From: Streptomyces radiopugnans
Lineage (GTDB): Bacteria > Actinomycetota > Actinomycetes > Streptomycetales > Streptomycetaceae
Length of the DNA: 64,000 nt
Assembly: GCF_900110735.1 (NCBI RefSeq)
Contig: NZ_FOET01000008.1
Span: 155,933-219,932 of the forward strand
Direction: 5' to 3'
The position numbers and the translations under genes are program-made. The notes under the pieces were generated by a model, which saw only the letters and a list, made by a program, of their open reading frames with translations, was not told the DNA's origin and did no database searches. How positions within the stretch are numbered: position 1 is the first letter of the stretch; each line of letters opens with the position of its first letter. Positions 1-7,096 of this stretch are shown here, in pieces.

Positions 1-205
1 CGGGGAGCTGGCGGACCGGGCGGTGCGCTCGGAGCTGGAGATCCGCGCCTCGTGGACCCCGCGGGACGGGCTGGGGGAGGCGGCGGCCGGACATCTGGCG
101 GCCTGGTGCGACCTGCTGTGCCAGTGCGCGGGGCTGCCGCCGGAGGAGGGCGGGGGGGCGGCCGTCGTACCACTGCCGCAGCGCCGCGGCCCGCAGCCAC
201 TCTGA
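1..205 (+). CDS. DUF3000 family protein, C-terminal fragment
   Basis: The reading frame enters from the left edge (first full codon at base 2) and stops at 205, so only about 67 C-terminal residues are present. The stretch EIRASWTP, followed by HLAAWCDLLCQCAGLPP and a PLPQRRGP tail, is how I remember the end of actinobacterial DUF3000 proteins. That family has no established biochemical role. The GTG at 23 is internal, because the frame is open upstream and matches the family there. The next gene is the LuxR-type regulator on the same strand, after a relatively AT-rich gap of 181 bases. Confidence 0.8.
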   Translation, partial: GELADRAVRSELEIRASWTPRDGLGEAAAGHLAAWCDLLCQCAGLPPEEGGGAAVVPLPQRRGPQPL

Positions 206-386
206 TGGTTCCCCGGATCGAGCCCCTGTCCGATTTGCCGGAATTTTCCACTCACTCATTCGTGATCATTCCCTAAAGACGGACCGGCGGAGTGCCGAAG
301 GATTCTGTGACCCCTCACGGGGCTCATCCCATCCCGACTTCCCCCATAGTCGGCTTCCGTCCGCTCTCCACTCCCCAGGAGGCCCG
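206..386 (+). promoter_or_regulatory. Upstream region of the LuxR-type regulator
   Basis: This 181-base gap between the DUF3000 gene and the regulator contains an AT-rich tract at about 238-275, conspicuous in this genome, with CATTC repeated 11 bases apart. It probably holds the regulator's promoter, but I cannot assign -35 and -10 boxes. A strong AGGAGG ribosome-binding site at 377-382 sets the GTG start at 387. Confidence 0.45.
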
Positions 387-1049
387 GTGTCCGTTCTTCT
401 TGAGCACCCCACAAGCCTGGTCGCCTACCGCCCGAACAAGCCGACGGCCATGGTCGTCGTCGCCGACCCCCGGGTCCGTTCCACCGTCACCCGCCACCTG
501 TGGGCGCTCGGTGTCCGGGACGTGATCGAGGCGTCTTCGATCGCGGAGGCCCGCCCCCGTGTCGCCAACCCGCGCGACATCTGCGTAGCCGAGGTCCACC
601 TGCCCGACGGCTCCGGCCTGACCCTGCTGTCCGAGACCCGGGCGGCGGGCTGGCCCAACGGCCTCGCCCTCTCCGCCGCCGACGACATCGGCGCCGTGCG
701 CAACGCCCTCGCGGGCGGCGTCAAGGGCTACGTCGTCACCGGCACCCGCGGCACCCCCGGTCACCCCGGGCGCCCCGGCACCGCACCCATCGGCGCCGCC
801 GCCGCCCGTATGCACCGCCGCCCGCCGGGCGCCCCCGGCCAGTCCGGTGGCTACCGCGAGCTCTCCGGCCGGGAGATCGAGGTGCTGCGGCTGGTGGCGG
901 AGGGCCAGTCCAACAAGGCGATCGGCGTGTCCATGGGCCTGTCCGCCCTGACCGTCAAGAGCCATCTCGCCCGGATCGCCCGCAAGCTGGGCACCGGCGA
1001 CCGCGCGGGCATGGTCGCGGTCGCCCTGCGCACCGGCATCATCCACTGA
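387..1049 (+). CDS. LuxR/NarL-family response regulator, orphan, atypical receiver
   Basis: A 220-residue transcription factor. Residues ~20-125 form a receiver-like domain and ~150-220 a LuxR helix-turn-helix (ELSGREIEVLRLVAEGQSNK, then TVKSHLARIARKLG). The GTG start has an AGGAGG box 4 bases upstream. The receiver is unusual: the position aligning with the phospho-accepting Asp appears to be Glu69 (VAEVHLPDG where VLLDLRMPDG is usual), and the first acidic-pocket pair is reduced to VADP. No histidine kinase is adjacent, so it is an orphan. The inference is a phosphorylation-independent or constitutively active-like regulator, similar in organisation to other atypical Streptomyces response regulators. 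Its targets cannot be read from the sequence. Confidence 0.85.
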   Translation: MSVLLEHPTSLVAYRPNKPTAMVVVADPRVRSTVTRHLWALGVRDVIEASSIAEARPRVANPRDICVAEVHLPDGSGLTLLSETRAAGWPNGLALSAADDIGAVRNALAGGVKGYVVTGTRGTPGHPGRPGTAPIGAAAARMHRRPPGAPGQSGGYRELSGREIEVLRLVAEGQSNKAIGVSMGLSALTVKSHLARIARKLGTGDRAGMVAVALRTGIIH

Positions 1050-1131
1050 CCGCCCACCGACCCCGGCTGCCCGCGGCGCTCCCCCGCCCCCACTCCCCCC
1101 ACACACCGCGATCCCCTTCCCGCTCCGACCC

Positions 1132-1172
1132 CACCCGCCCGCCCGGCCGGCTCCCGGCCGGGCGGGCGGGTG
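1132..1172 (+). terminator. Perfect 19-bp hairpin terminator after the LuxR regulator
   Basis: The arms 1132-1150 and 1154-1172 are exact reverse complements around a CTC loop, 83 bases after the regulator's stop. There is no U-tract, as is common for actinobacterial terminators. Confidence 0.8.
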
Positions 1173-1243
1173 CGCGTCGTCCGCCGACGTGACGTTCCGT
1201 CGACGGACGACGCGCATCGCGTGCGCATGGATACCCTTGTCGC

Positions 1244-2515
1244 GTGACCGACGCCCAAGAGACCTCCATAAGCAACGCAGCTCGGCCTCCCGCACGGGAG
1301 GAAGGTCCGGCGCCGGTCCCCTTGCTGGAACCGCGCGGGGGCATCCCGCCCGTGACCGCCACACCCGAGGCGCTCGCCGGGGTCGTGGAGGCGTTCGCCG
1401 CGGGCCGCGGCCCCGTGGCCGTCGACGCCGAGCGGGCGTCCGGATACCGCTACGGGCAGAGCGCCTACCTCGTCCAGCTGCGCCGCGCGGGCGCGGGGAC
1501 CGCACTGGTCGACCCGGTCGGCTGCCCGGACCTGACCGCCCTCGGCGAGGCGATCGGGGACGCGGAGTGGGTGCTGCACGCCGCCACCCAGGACCTGCCC
1601 TGCCTGCGCGAGACGGGCATGCGCCCCACGCGGCTGTTCGACACCGAGCTGGCCGGACGGCTGGCGGGCTTCGCCCGCGTCGGCCTGGGCGCGATGGTCG
1701 AGAACGTGCTGGGCTACTCCCTGGAGAAGGGCCACTCCGCCGTGGACTGGTCCACCCGTCCGCTGCCCGAGCCCTGGTTGCGGTACGCGGCGCTGGACGT
1801 GGAGCTGCTGGTCGACCTGCGCGACGCCCTGGAGGAGGAGCTGGAGCGCCAGGGCAAGCTGGAGTGGGCGCGCCAGGAGTTCGCCGCCATAGCGGCGGCC
1901 CCGCCGGCCGCCCCCCGCAAGGACCCCTGGCGCCGCACCTCCGGCATGCACAAGGTGCGCAGGCGGCGGCAGATGGCGGCCGTGCGGGAGCTGTGGACGG
2001 CCCGCGACCAGGTGGCGCGGCGCCGCGACGTCTCGCCGGGCAAGGTGCTCACCGACGCGGCCATCGTGGAGGCCGCGCTGGCGATGCCCGCCACCGTGCA
2101 GGCGCTGGCCGCGCTGCCGGGGTACGGGCACCGGATGGGGCGCAGGCAGCTCGAGCAGTGGCTGGCCGCGGTCCAGCGCGCCCGCGCCCTGCCCGAGTCG
2201 GAGCTGCCGCAGCCCGCCCTGACGCCGGCCGGACCGCCGCCCCCGCGCGCCTGGGCCGACAAGGACCCGGTCGCCGCGGCCCGGCTCGCCGCGGCGCGGG
2301 CGGCGGTGACGGCGCGCGCGGAGGAGCTGAACCTCCCCCAGGAGAACCTGCTCGCCCCCGACACGGTGCGGCGGCTGTGCTGGGAGCCCCCGGACGAGGC
2401 GTCCGAGGCCGCGGTCGCGCGGGCGCTGCGCGCCCTCGGCGCCCGGCAGTGGCAGGTCGAGCAGACGGCGCCGCTGCTGACGGCCGCGCTGTCGGCCGTC
2501 CCCTCCGACGTCTGA
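1244..2515 (+). CDS. Ribonuclease D-like 3'-5' exonuclease with HRDC domain
   Basis: A 423-residue protein with the DEDDy exonuclease fold followed by an HRDC domain. Exo I is visible as VAVDAERASGYRY (Asp61, Glu63), Exo II as WVLHAATQDLPCL and Exo III as YAALDVELLVDL. The HRDC region (~residues 215-295) carries the typical ...VSPGKVLTDAAIVEAA-like helix. RNase D family enzymes trim 3' ends of tRNA precursors and other structured RNAs. The GTG start has no Shine-Dalgarno but lies 6 bases after TACCCT, so the mRNA is probably leaderless. It sits alone on the plus strand between the LuxR regulator and DUF4190 genes. Confidence 0.9.
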   Translation: MTDAQETSISNAARPPAREEGPAPVPLLEPRGGIPPVTATPEALAGVVEAFAAGRGPVAVDAERASGYRYGQSAYLVQLRRAGAGTALVDPVGCPDLTALGEAIGDAEWVLHAATQDLPCLRETGMRPTRLFDTELAGRLAGFARVGLGAMVENVLGYSLEKGHSAVDWSTRPLPEPWLRYAALDVELLVDLRDALEEELERQGKLEWARQEFAAIAAAPPAAPRKDPWRRTSGMHKVRRRRQMAAVRELWTARDQVARRRDVSPGKVLTDAAIVEAALAMPATVQALAALPGYGHRMGRRQLEQWLAAVQRARALPESELPQPALTPAGPPPPRAWADKDPVAAARLAAARAAVTARAEELNLPQENLLAPDTVRRLCWEPPDEASEAAVARALRALGARQWQVEQTAPLLTAALSAVPSDV

Positions 2516-2641
2516 CGGGAGCCTCCGGCCCCCGGTCCCCGGCCCCCTCCCCCGCCCGGCGGAAGGAAGGGGCCGGACTTCCGCTCGCACACGGGTCCCA
2601 CATAGGGTGATCCCCTGTTGACAACCCAGGGGGGATGAGGA

Positions 2642-2914
2642 ATGTCCTATCCGAACTACCCGAACCAGCCGTACCCGCCGCAGCCGCCGCAGCCGAACCC
2701 GTCCAACACGCTCAGCATCGTCGGCATCGTGCTCGGCTGCGTCGCCTTCCTCTTCTGCCCGCCGCTCTTCGGCATCGCGGGGATCGTCTGCGGTGTGATC
2801 GCCAACTCCAAGGGCGAGCGGCTGGCCAAGACCGCCATCGGGGTCTCCGCCGCGGGCCTGATCGTCGGGGTGATCCTGGGCATCGTGGCCTTCCAGGGCG
2901 TGTACGGCGTCTGA
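2642..2914 (+). CDS. DUF4190 domain small membrane protein
   Basis: A 90-residue protein with a Pro/Tyr/Gln/Asn-rich cytoplasmic N-terminus (YPNYPNQPYPPQPPQPNP) and two hydrophobic segments (~25-50 and ~62-88) separated by a short basic/Lys loop (NSKGERLAKTAIG). This is the usual DUF4190 architecture in actinobacteria. Function is unknown; such proteins are thought to be small envelope components. The ATG follows a GGGGGATGAGG purine run. A perfect hairpin lies downstream, so it is monocistronic. Confidence 0.85.
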   Translation: MSYPNYPNQPYPPQPPQPNPSNTLSIVGIVLGCVAFLFCPPLFGIAGIVCGVIANSKGERLAKTAIGVSAAGLIVGVILGIVAFQGVYGV

Positions 2915-2962
2915 GTTCCACGGGTGCGCACGGCGTCCGAGGCCGGCCGCGCACCGCTTCTC

Positions 2963-2990
2963 CGGGCCCGCCCCCTCCGGGGCGGGCCCG
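2963..2990 (+). terminator. Hairpin terminator after the DUF4190 gene
   Basis: A 12-bp GC-only perfect stem (2963-2974 with 2979-2990) and a 4-base loop, 48 bases after the stop codon. Confidence 0.75.
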
Positions 2991-3039
2991 TGTTCCGCCA
3001 CCCGGCGGACCGGCCCGCCGGACACCCGGAAGTGTGACG

Positions 3040-3148
3040 TGCGACTCCCTGGGAGAGGGGCTGTCCACCTTGGGGTTACCGGCAAGTAGCATAAGCTCCG
3101 GGAAGCGCGCCGTACGGCGTACCACCGCACCCCTGGAGGAGAGCCAAC
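3040..3148 (+). promoter_or_regulatory. fadAB promoter region with candidate operator
   Basis: Upstream of fadA, positions 3076-3089 read TTAC-N6-GTAG inside a locally AT-richer stretch, followed by a TAGCAT hexamer (3087-3092) that could serve as a -10 box. The spacing to a -35 box is not convincing. The imperfect TTAC/GTAA dyad is a plausible site for a TetR/GntR-type fatty-acid regulator, but this is inference only. GGAGGAGAG at 3133-3141 is a good ribosome-binding site for the GTG at 3149. Confidence 0.35.
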
Positions 3149-4393
3149 GTGCCTCGTACCGCTAGGGACGTCGTCTTCGTCGACGGCGTCCGGACCCCGT
3201 TCGGCAAGGCGGGCCCGAAGGGCATCTACCACGAGACGCGCGCCGACGACCTGGTCGTCAAGTGCATCCGTGAGCTGCTGCGCCGCAACCCGGACCTGCC
3301 CCCGGAGCGCATCGACGAGGTCGCCATCGCCGCGACGACCCAGATCGGCGACCAGGGCCTGACCCTGGGCCGCACCGCCGGCATCCTGGCCGGACTGCCG
3401 ACGACGGTGCCGGGCTACTCCATCGACCGGATGTGCGCCGGCGCCATGACCGCCGTGACGACGACCTCCGGGTCGATCGCCTTCGGCGCGTACGACGTCG
3501 TGGTCGCGGGCGGTGTCGAGCACATGGGCCGCCACCCGATGGGCGAGGGCGTGGACCCCAACCCGCGCTTCGTCTCCGAGAAGCTGGTCGACCAGTCCGC
3601 CCTGTTCATGGGCATGACGGCGGAGAACCTCCACGACCGCTACCCGCACATCACCAAGCGGCGCGCCGACGAGTACGCCGTGCGCAGCCAGGAGAAGGCC
3701 GCCAAGGCGTACGCCGACGGCAAGATCCAGGCCGACCTGGTGCCGATCTCCGTGCGCCGCACCAACGAGGAGGCCATGGGGTCTCCCCAGCCCGGAGGGC
3801 GAGGGGAAGAGACCGGCTGGGGCCTGGCCACCGCCGACGAGCCCATGCGCCCGGGCACCACCCTGGAGCAGCTCGCGAACCTCAAGACCCCCTTCCGCGC
3901 GCACGGCCGGGTCACCGCCGGCAACGCCGCCGGACTCAACGACGGTGCCACCGCCTCCCTGCTCGCCGCCGAGGACGTTGCCCGCGAGCTGGGCCTGCCG
4001 GTCAAGATGCGCCTGGTCTCCTACGCCTTCGCCGGTGTGGAGCCGGAGGTCATGGGCGTCGGCCCGATCCCCTCCACCGAGAAGGCGCTGGCCAAGGCCG
4101 GTCTGTCGATCGGCGACATCGGCCTGTTCGAGGTCAACGAGGCCTTCGCCGTCCAGGTGCTGGCCCTGCTGGACCACTACGGCATCGCCGACGACGACCC
4201 GCGCGTCAACCAGTACGGCGGCGCCATCGCGTTCGGCCACCCGCTGGCCTCCTCGGGCGTGCGTCTGATGACGCAGCTCGCGCGGCAGTTCGAGGAGCAG
4301 CCGCACGTCCGCTACGGCCTGACCACCATGTGCGTCGGCTTCGGCATGGGCGGCACCGTGATCTGGGAGAACCCCCACTGGGAGGGCAAGTGA
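3149..4393 (+). CDS. fadA: Acetyl-CoA C-acyltransferase (3-ketoacyl-CoA thiolase), beta-oxidation
   Basis: A 414-residue thiolase that releases acetyl-CoA in the last step of fatty-acid beta-oxidation. The nucleophilic Cys96 is in SIDRMCAGAM; the catalytic His and second Cys are in AIAFGHPLASSG and TTMCVGFGMG. The start is a GTG preceded by GGAGGAGAG. The stop overlaps the GTG of fadB by 3 bases (GTGA), giving translational coupling of the two subunits of the multifunctional complex. Unusual: residues ~210-222 (MGSPQPGGRGEET) form a Gly/Pro-rich in-frame insertion whose DNA folds as a hairpin, suggesting a small repeat element inserted into a surface loop. Confidence 0.95.
   Translation: MPRTARDVVFVDGVRTPFGKAGPKGIYHETRADDLVVKCIRELLRRNPDLPPERIDEVAIAATTQIGDQGLTLGRTAGILAGLPTTVPGYSIDRMCAGAMTAVTTTSGSIAFGAYDVVVAGGVEHMGRHPMGEGVDPNPRFVSEKLVDQSALFMGMTAENLHDRYPHITKRRADEYAVRSQEKAAKAYADGKIQADLVPISVRRTNEEAMGSPQPGGRGEETGWGLATADEPMRPGTTLEQLANLKTPFRAHGRVTAGNAAGLNDGATASLLAAEDVARELGLPVKMRLVSYAFAGVEPEVMGVGPIPSTEKALAKAGLSIGDIGLFEVNEAFAVQVLALLDHYGIADDDPRVNQYGGAIAFGHPLASSGVRLMTQLARQFEEQPHVRYGLTTMCVGFGMGGTVIWENPHWEGK
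3780..3814 (+). repeat. Hairpin-forming insertion inside fadA (candidate mini-repeat)
   Basis: GGTCTC at 3780-3785 pairs with GAGACC at 3809-3814, and CCC pairs with GGG inside with a two-A bulge. The sequence translates as a Gly/Pro-rich loop between the conserved NEE and GWGLATADEP blocks. Short hairpins of this general type are dispersed in Streptomyces genomes, but whether this one is a repeated family must be tested. Confidence 0.4.
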
Positions 4394-6519
4394 ACAACAC
4401 CGCCGAACTGCTGAAGGGCGCGGCCGAGCTCTTCCCCGACGAGGTCGTCACCAGCGCCCACGTACGCCACCTCGACCTCCCCCAGGGCGCGGGCCGCTTC
4501 GCGCTCATCACCCTGGACAACGGCCTGGACCACACCAAGCCCACCACCCTGGGCCCGCAGTCGCTGGTCAACCTCGACAAGGCGATCGACCAGGTCGAGG
4601 CCGAGGCCGCCAGGGGCGAGATCGCCGGCGTCGGCGTGACCGGCAAGCCGTTCATCTTCGCCGTCGGCGCCGACCTCAAGGGCGTGGAGGTCATCAAGCG
4701 CCACGAGGACGCGCTGGCCATCGGCAAGGGCGGCCACGACGTCTTCAAGCGGCTGTCCTCCCTGGCCGTGCCGACCTTCGCCTACTACAACGGCGCCTCG
4801 ATGGGCGGCGGCGTCGAGGTGGGCCTGCACTGCACCTACCGCACCGTCTCGCGGGCCATCCCGGCCTTCTCCCTCCCCGAGGTCTTCCTCGGGCTGGTCC
4901 CCGGCTGGGGCGGCTGCACCCTGCTGCCGAACCTGATCGGCGCCGACCGCGCGGTCTCGGTGATCATCGAGAACTCGCTCAACCAGAACAAGCAGCTCAA
5001 GGGCGAGCAGGTCTTCGAGCTCGGCATCGCCGACGCGATCTTCGACGGCGCCGACTTCCTGGAGCAGTCGCTGATCTGGACCGCCTCGGTGCTCCGCGGC
5101 GAGCTCGAGGTCGAGCGCCCGGACGTCGACCGCGGCGAGGCCTGGGACCAGGCCGTCGCCCGCGGCCGCTCCATCGCCGACTCCAAGGTGCACGGCGCGG
5201 CCCCGGCCGCCTACCGCGCGCTGGACATCATCGCGGCGGCCAGGAACGGCGACCTGCGGCAGGGCTTCGACGCCGAGGACCGCGCCCTGGCCGACCTGAT
5301 CATGGGCGACGAGCTGCGCAGCGGCCTGTACGCCTTCAACCTGGTCAACAAGCGCGCCAAGCGCCCGGCCGGCGCCCCGGACAAGAAGCTGGCCCGCCCG
5401 GTCACCAAGGTCGGCGTCGTCGGCGCCGGTCTGATGGCCTCGCAGCTGGCGCTGCTGTTCGCCCGCCGCCTGGAGGTGCCGGTCGTGCTGACCGACATCG
5501 ACCAGGAGCGGGTCGACAAGGGCGTCGCCTACGTCCACGAGGAGATCGACAAGCTCCTGCTCAAGGGGCGCGTCAACCAGGACAAGGCCAACCGCCTCAA
5601 GGCCCTGGTCACCGGCTCGCTGGACAAGGCCGCCGCCTTCGGCGACGCCGACTTCGTCATCGAGGCCGTCTTCGAGGAGATGGGCGTCAAGCAGCAGGTG
5701 TTCGCCGAGGTCGAGGCGGTCGTGCCCGAGCACGCCATCCTGGCCACCAACACCTCCTCGCTGTCGGTCACCGAGATGGCGGGCAAGCTCAAGCACCCCG
5801 AGCGGGTCGTGGGCTTCCACTTCTTCAACCCCGTCGCCGTGCTGCCGCTGCTGGAGATCGTCCGCGCCGAGCAGACCGACGACGCGTCGCTGGCGACGGC
5901 CTTCGCGGTCGCCAAGTCGCTGAAGAAGACGGCCGTGCTGGTCAAGGACGCCCCGGCGTTCGTCGTCAACCGCATCCTGACCCGCTTCCTGGGCGAGGTG
6001 CTGCGCTCCATCGACGAGGGCACCCCCGTCGAGGTCGCCGACCGGGCGCTGGCTCCGCTGGGCCTGCCCATGTCGCCGATCGTCCTGCTGGAGCTGGTCG
6101 GCCCGGCCGTCGCCCACCATGTGGCGGGCACTCTCAACGCCGCGTTCCCCGACCGCTTCGGCGTCTCGGAGAACCTGGGCCGCATCGTCAAGGCGGGCAA
6201 GCGCAACCTCTACGTCTATGACTCCGGCAAGCCGGAGCTGGACCCGGAGGTCGCCGCCCTGTTCGAGACCGGTGACACGGTGCTGACCGAGGAGCAGGTC
6301 CGCGAGCGCGCGCTGAACGCGATCGCCGAGGAGATCCGCCTGATGCTCGACGAGGGCGTCGTCGCCGAGGCGCAGGACATCGACCTGTGCCTGATCACCG
6401 GCGCGGGCTGGCCCTTCCACCTGGGTGGCATCACGCCGTACCTGGACCGCGAGGGCGTCTCCGAGCGCGTCGCCGGCAAGCGGTTCCTGGAGCCGGGCGT
6501 GGCGAGCGTCCCGAACTGA
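4390..6519 (+). CDS. fadB: Enoyl-CoA hydratase / 3-hydroxyacyl-CoA dehydrogenase fusion, beta-oxidation
   Basis: A 709-residue bifunctional protein. An N-terminal crotonase domain (~1-310) carries the oxyanion-hole glycines (YYNGASMGGGVEVG) and the catalytic Glu region SLPEVFLGLVPGWGG. From ~338 a Rossmann domain starts (KVGVVGAGLMASQ), followed by the dehydrogenase signature GFHFFNPVAVLPLLEIV and the C-terminal dimerisation domains. It hydrates enoyl-CoA and oxidises 3-hydroxyacyl-CoA, passing the product to FadA. The GTG at 4390 overlaps the fadA stop and is the only sensible start; the open frame further upstream runs through fadA. A strong terminator follows. Confidence 0.95.
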   Translation: MNNTAELLKGAAELFPDEVVTSAHVRHLDLPQGAGRFALITLDNGLDHTKPTTLGPQSLVNLDKAIDQVEAEAARGEIAGVGVTGKPFIFAVGADLKGVEVIKRHEDALAIGKGGHDVFKRLSSLAVPTFAYYNGASMGGGVEVGLHCTYRTVSRAIPAFSLPEVFLGLVPGWGGCTLLPNLIGADRAVSVIIENSLNQNKQLKGEQVFELGIADAIFDGADFLEQSLIWTASVLRGELEVERPDVDRGEAWDQAVARGRSIADSKVHGAAPAAYRALDIIAAARNGDLRQGFDAEDRALADLIMGDELRSGLYAFNLVNKRAKRPAGAPDKKLARPVTKVGVVGAGLMASQLALLFARRLEVPVVLTDIDQERVDKGVAYVHEEIDKLLLKGRVNQDKANRLKALVTGSLDKAAAFGDADFVIEAVFEEMGVKQQVFAEVEAVVPEHAILATNTSSLSVTEMAGKLKHPERVVGFHFFNPVAVLPLLEIVRAEQTDDASLATAFAVAKSLKKTAVLVKDAPAFVVNRILTRFLGEVLRSIDEGTPVEVADRALAPLGLPMSPIVLLELVGPAVAHHVAGTLNAAFPDRFGVSENLGRIVKAGKRNLYVYDSGKPELDPEVAALFETGDTVLTEEQVRERALNAIAEEIRLMLDEGVVAEAQDIDLCLITGAGWPFHLGGITPYLDREGVSERVAGKRFLEPGVASVPN

Positions 6520-6552
6520 CGCACCGGGGCGGCTCCCCGCTGCCCCGCCCCA

Positions 6553-6589
6553 CGGCGCCCGTCCGCACCCCGAGTGCGGGCGGGCGCCG
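6553..6589 (+). terminator. Terminator of the fadAB operon
   Basis: A 16-bp stem with a single G-T wobble (6553-6568 with 6574-6589) and a 5-base loop, 34 bases after the fadB stop. Confidence 0.8.
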
Positions 6590-6687
6590 TCGCGTGCGCG
6601 GGGACCAGGCGCGTGGACAGAGCTCCGGGACGGTGGCCGGGCGGTGCTCAGGCCGTGGCCGGGCGGTGGCCGTGGCACCCTTGGGCC

Positions 6688-7083
6688 ATGCCCGAACGCC
6701 TGCGCCCCCTGCTTGTCGTGGACGCCGCCAATGTCGTCGGCTCGGTGCCGGACGGCTGGTGGCGGGACCGGCGCGGCGCCGCCGAGCGGCTGCGGGACCG
6801 GCTCGCGGCACGGGCGGCGGCCCCGGACGGCGCAACGGGCGAGGGCGAGGACGAGGACGGCGAGGAGATCGTGCTCGTCGTGGAGGGCGCCGCCCGCGGG
6901 GTGGCCTCCGTGCCCGGGGTACGGGTGGTGGAGGCGCCCGGCAGCGGGGACGACCGGATCGTCGAGCTGGTGGCGGCCGAGGGCCGCGGCAGGCGCTGCA
7001 CCGTGGTCACCGCCGACCGCGGGCTGCGCGAGCGGGTGGCGGCGCTGGGCGCCCGGACGGCCGGTCCGCGCTCGGTGCGCTGA
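6688..7083 (+). CDS. NYN/PIN-like nuclease-fold protein
   Basis: A 131-residue protein beginning MPERLRPLLVVDAANVVGS, where the DxxN motif on the first strand, the acidic EAPGSGDDRIVEL and the VVTADRGLRERV segment fit a NYN (YacP-like) PIN-type fold. Such proteins are usually metal-dependent RNases. Some Streptomyces annotations call relatives NTP pyrophosphohydrolase, which I see no evidence for. I chose the ATG at 6688 because the upstream codons (from 6574) overlap the fadB terminator and are compositionally unlike protein. It is convergent with the glycosyltransferase gene, 13 bases apart. Confidence 0.65.
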   Translation: MPERLRPLLVVDAANVVGSVPDGWWRDRRGAAERLRDRLAARAAAPDGATGEGEDEDGEEIVLVVEGAARGVASVPGVRVVEAPGSGDDRIVELVAAEGRGRRCTVVTADRGLRERVAALGARTAGPRSVR

Positions 7084-7096
7084 CCCCCCTCGCGGC

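Noticed and set aside
851..4378. Very long minus-strand ORF (1175 codons) opposite the RNase D and fadA genes
   Set aside because: Shadow of high-GC coding DNA: no start signals or family motifs, Gly/Arg/His-rich composition, and it spans several real genes.
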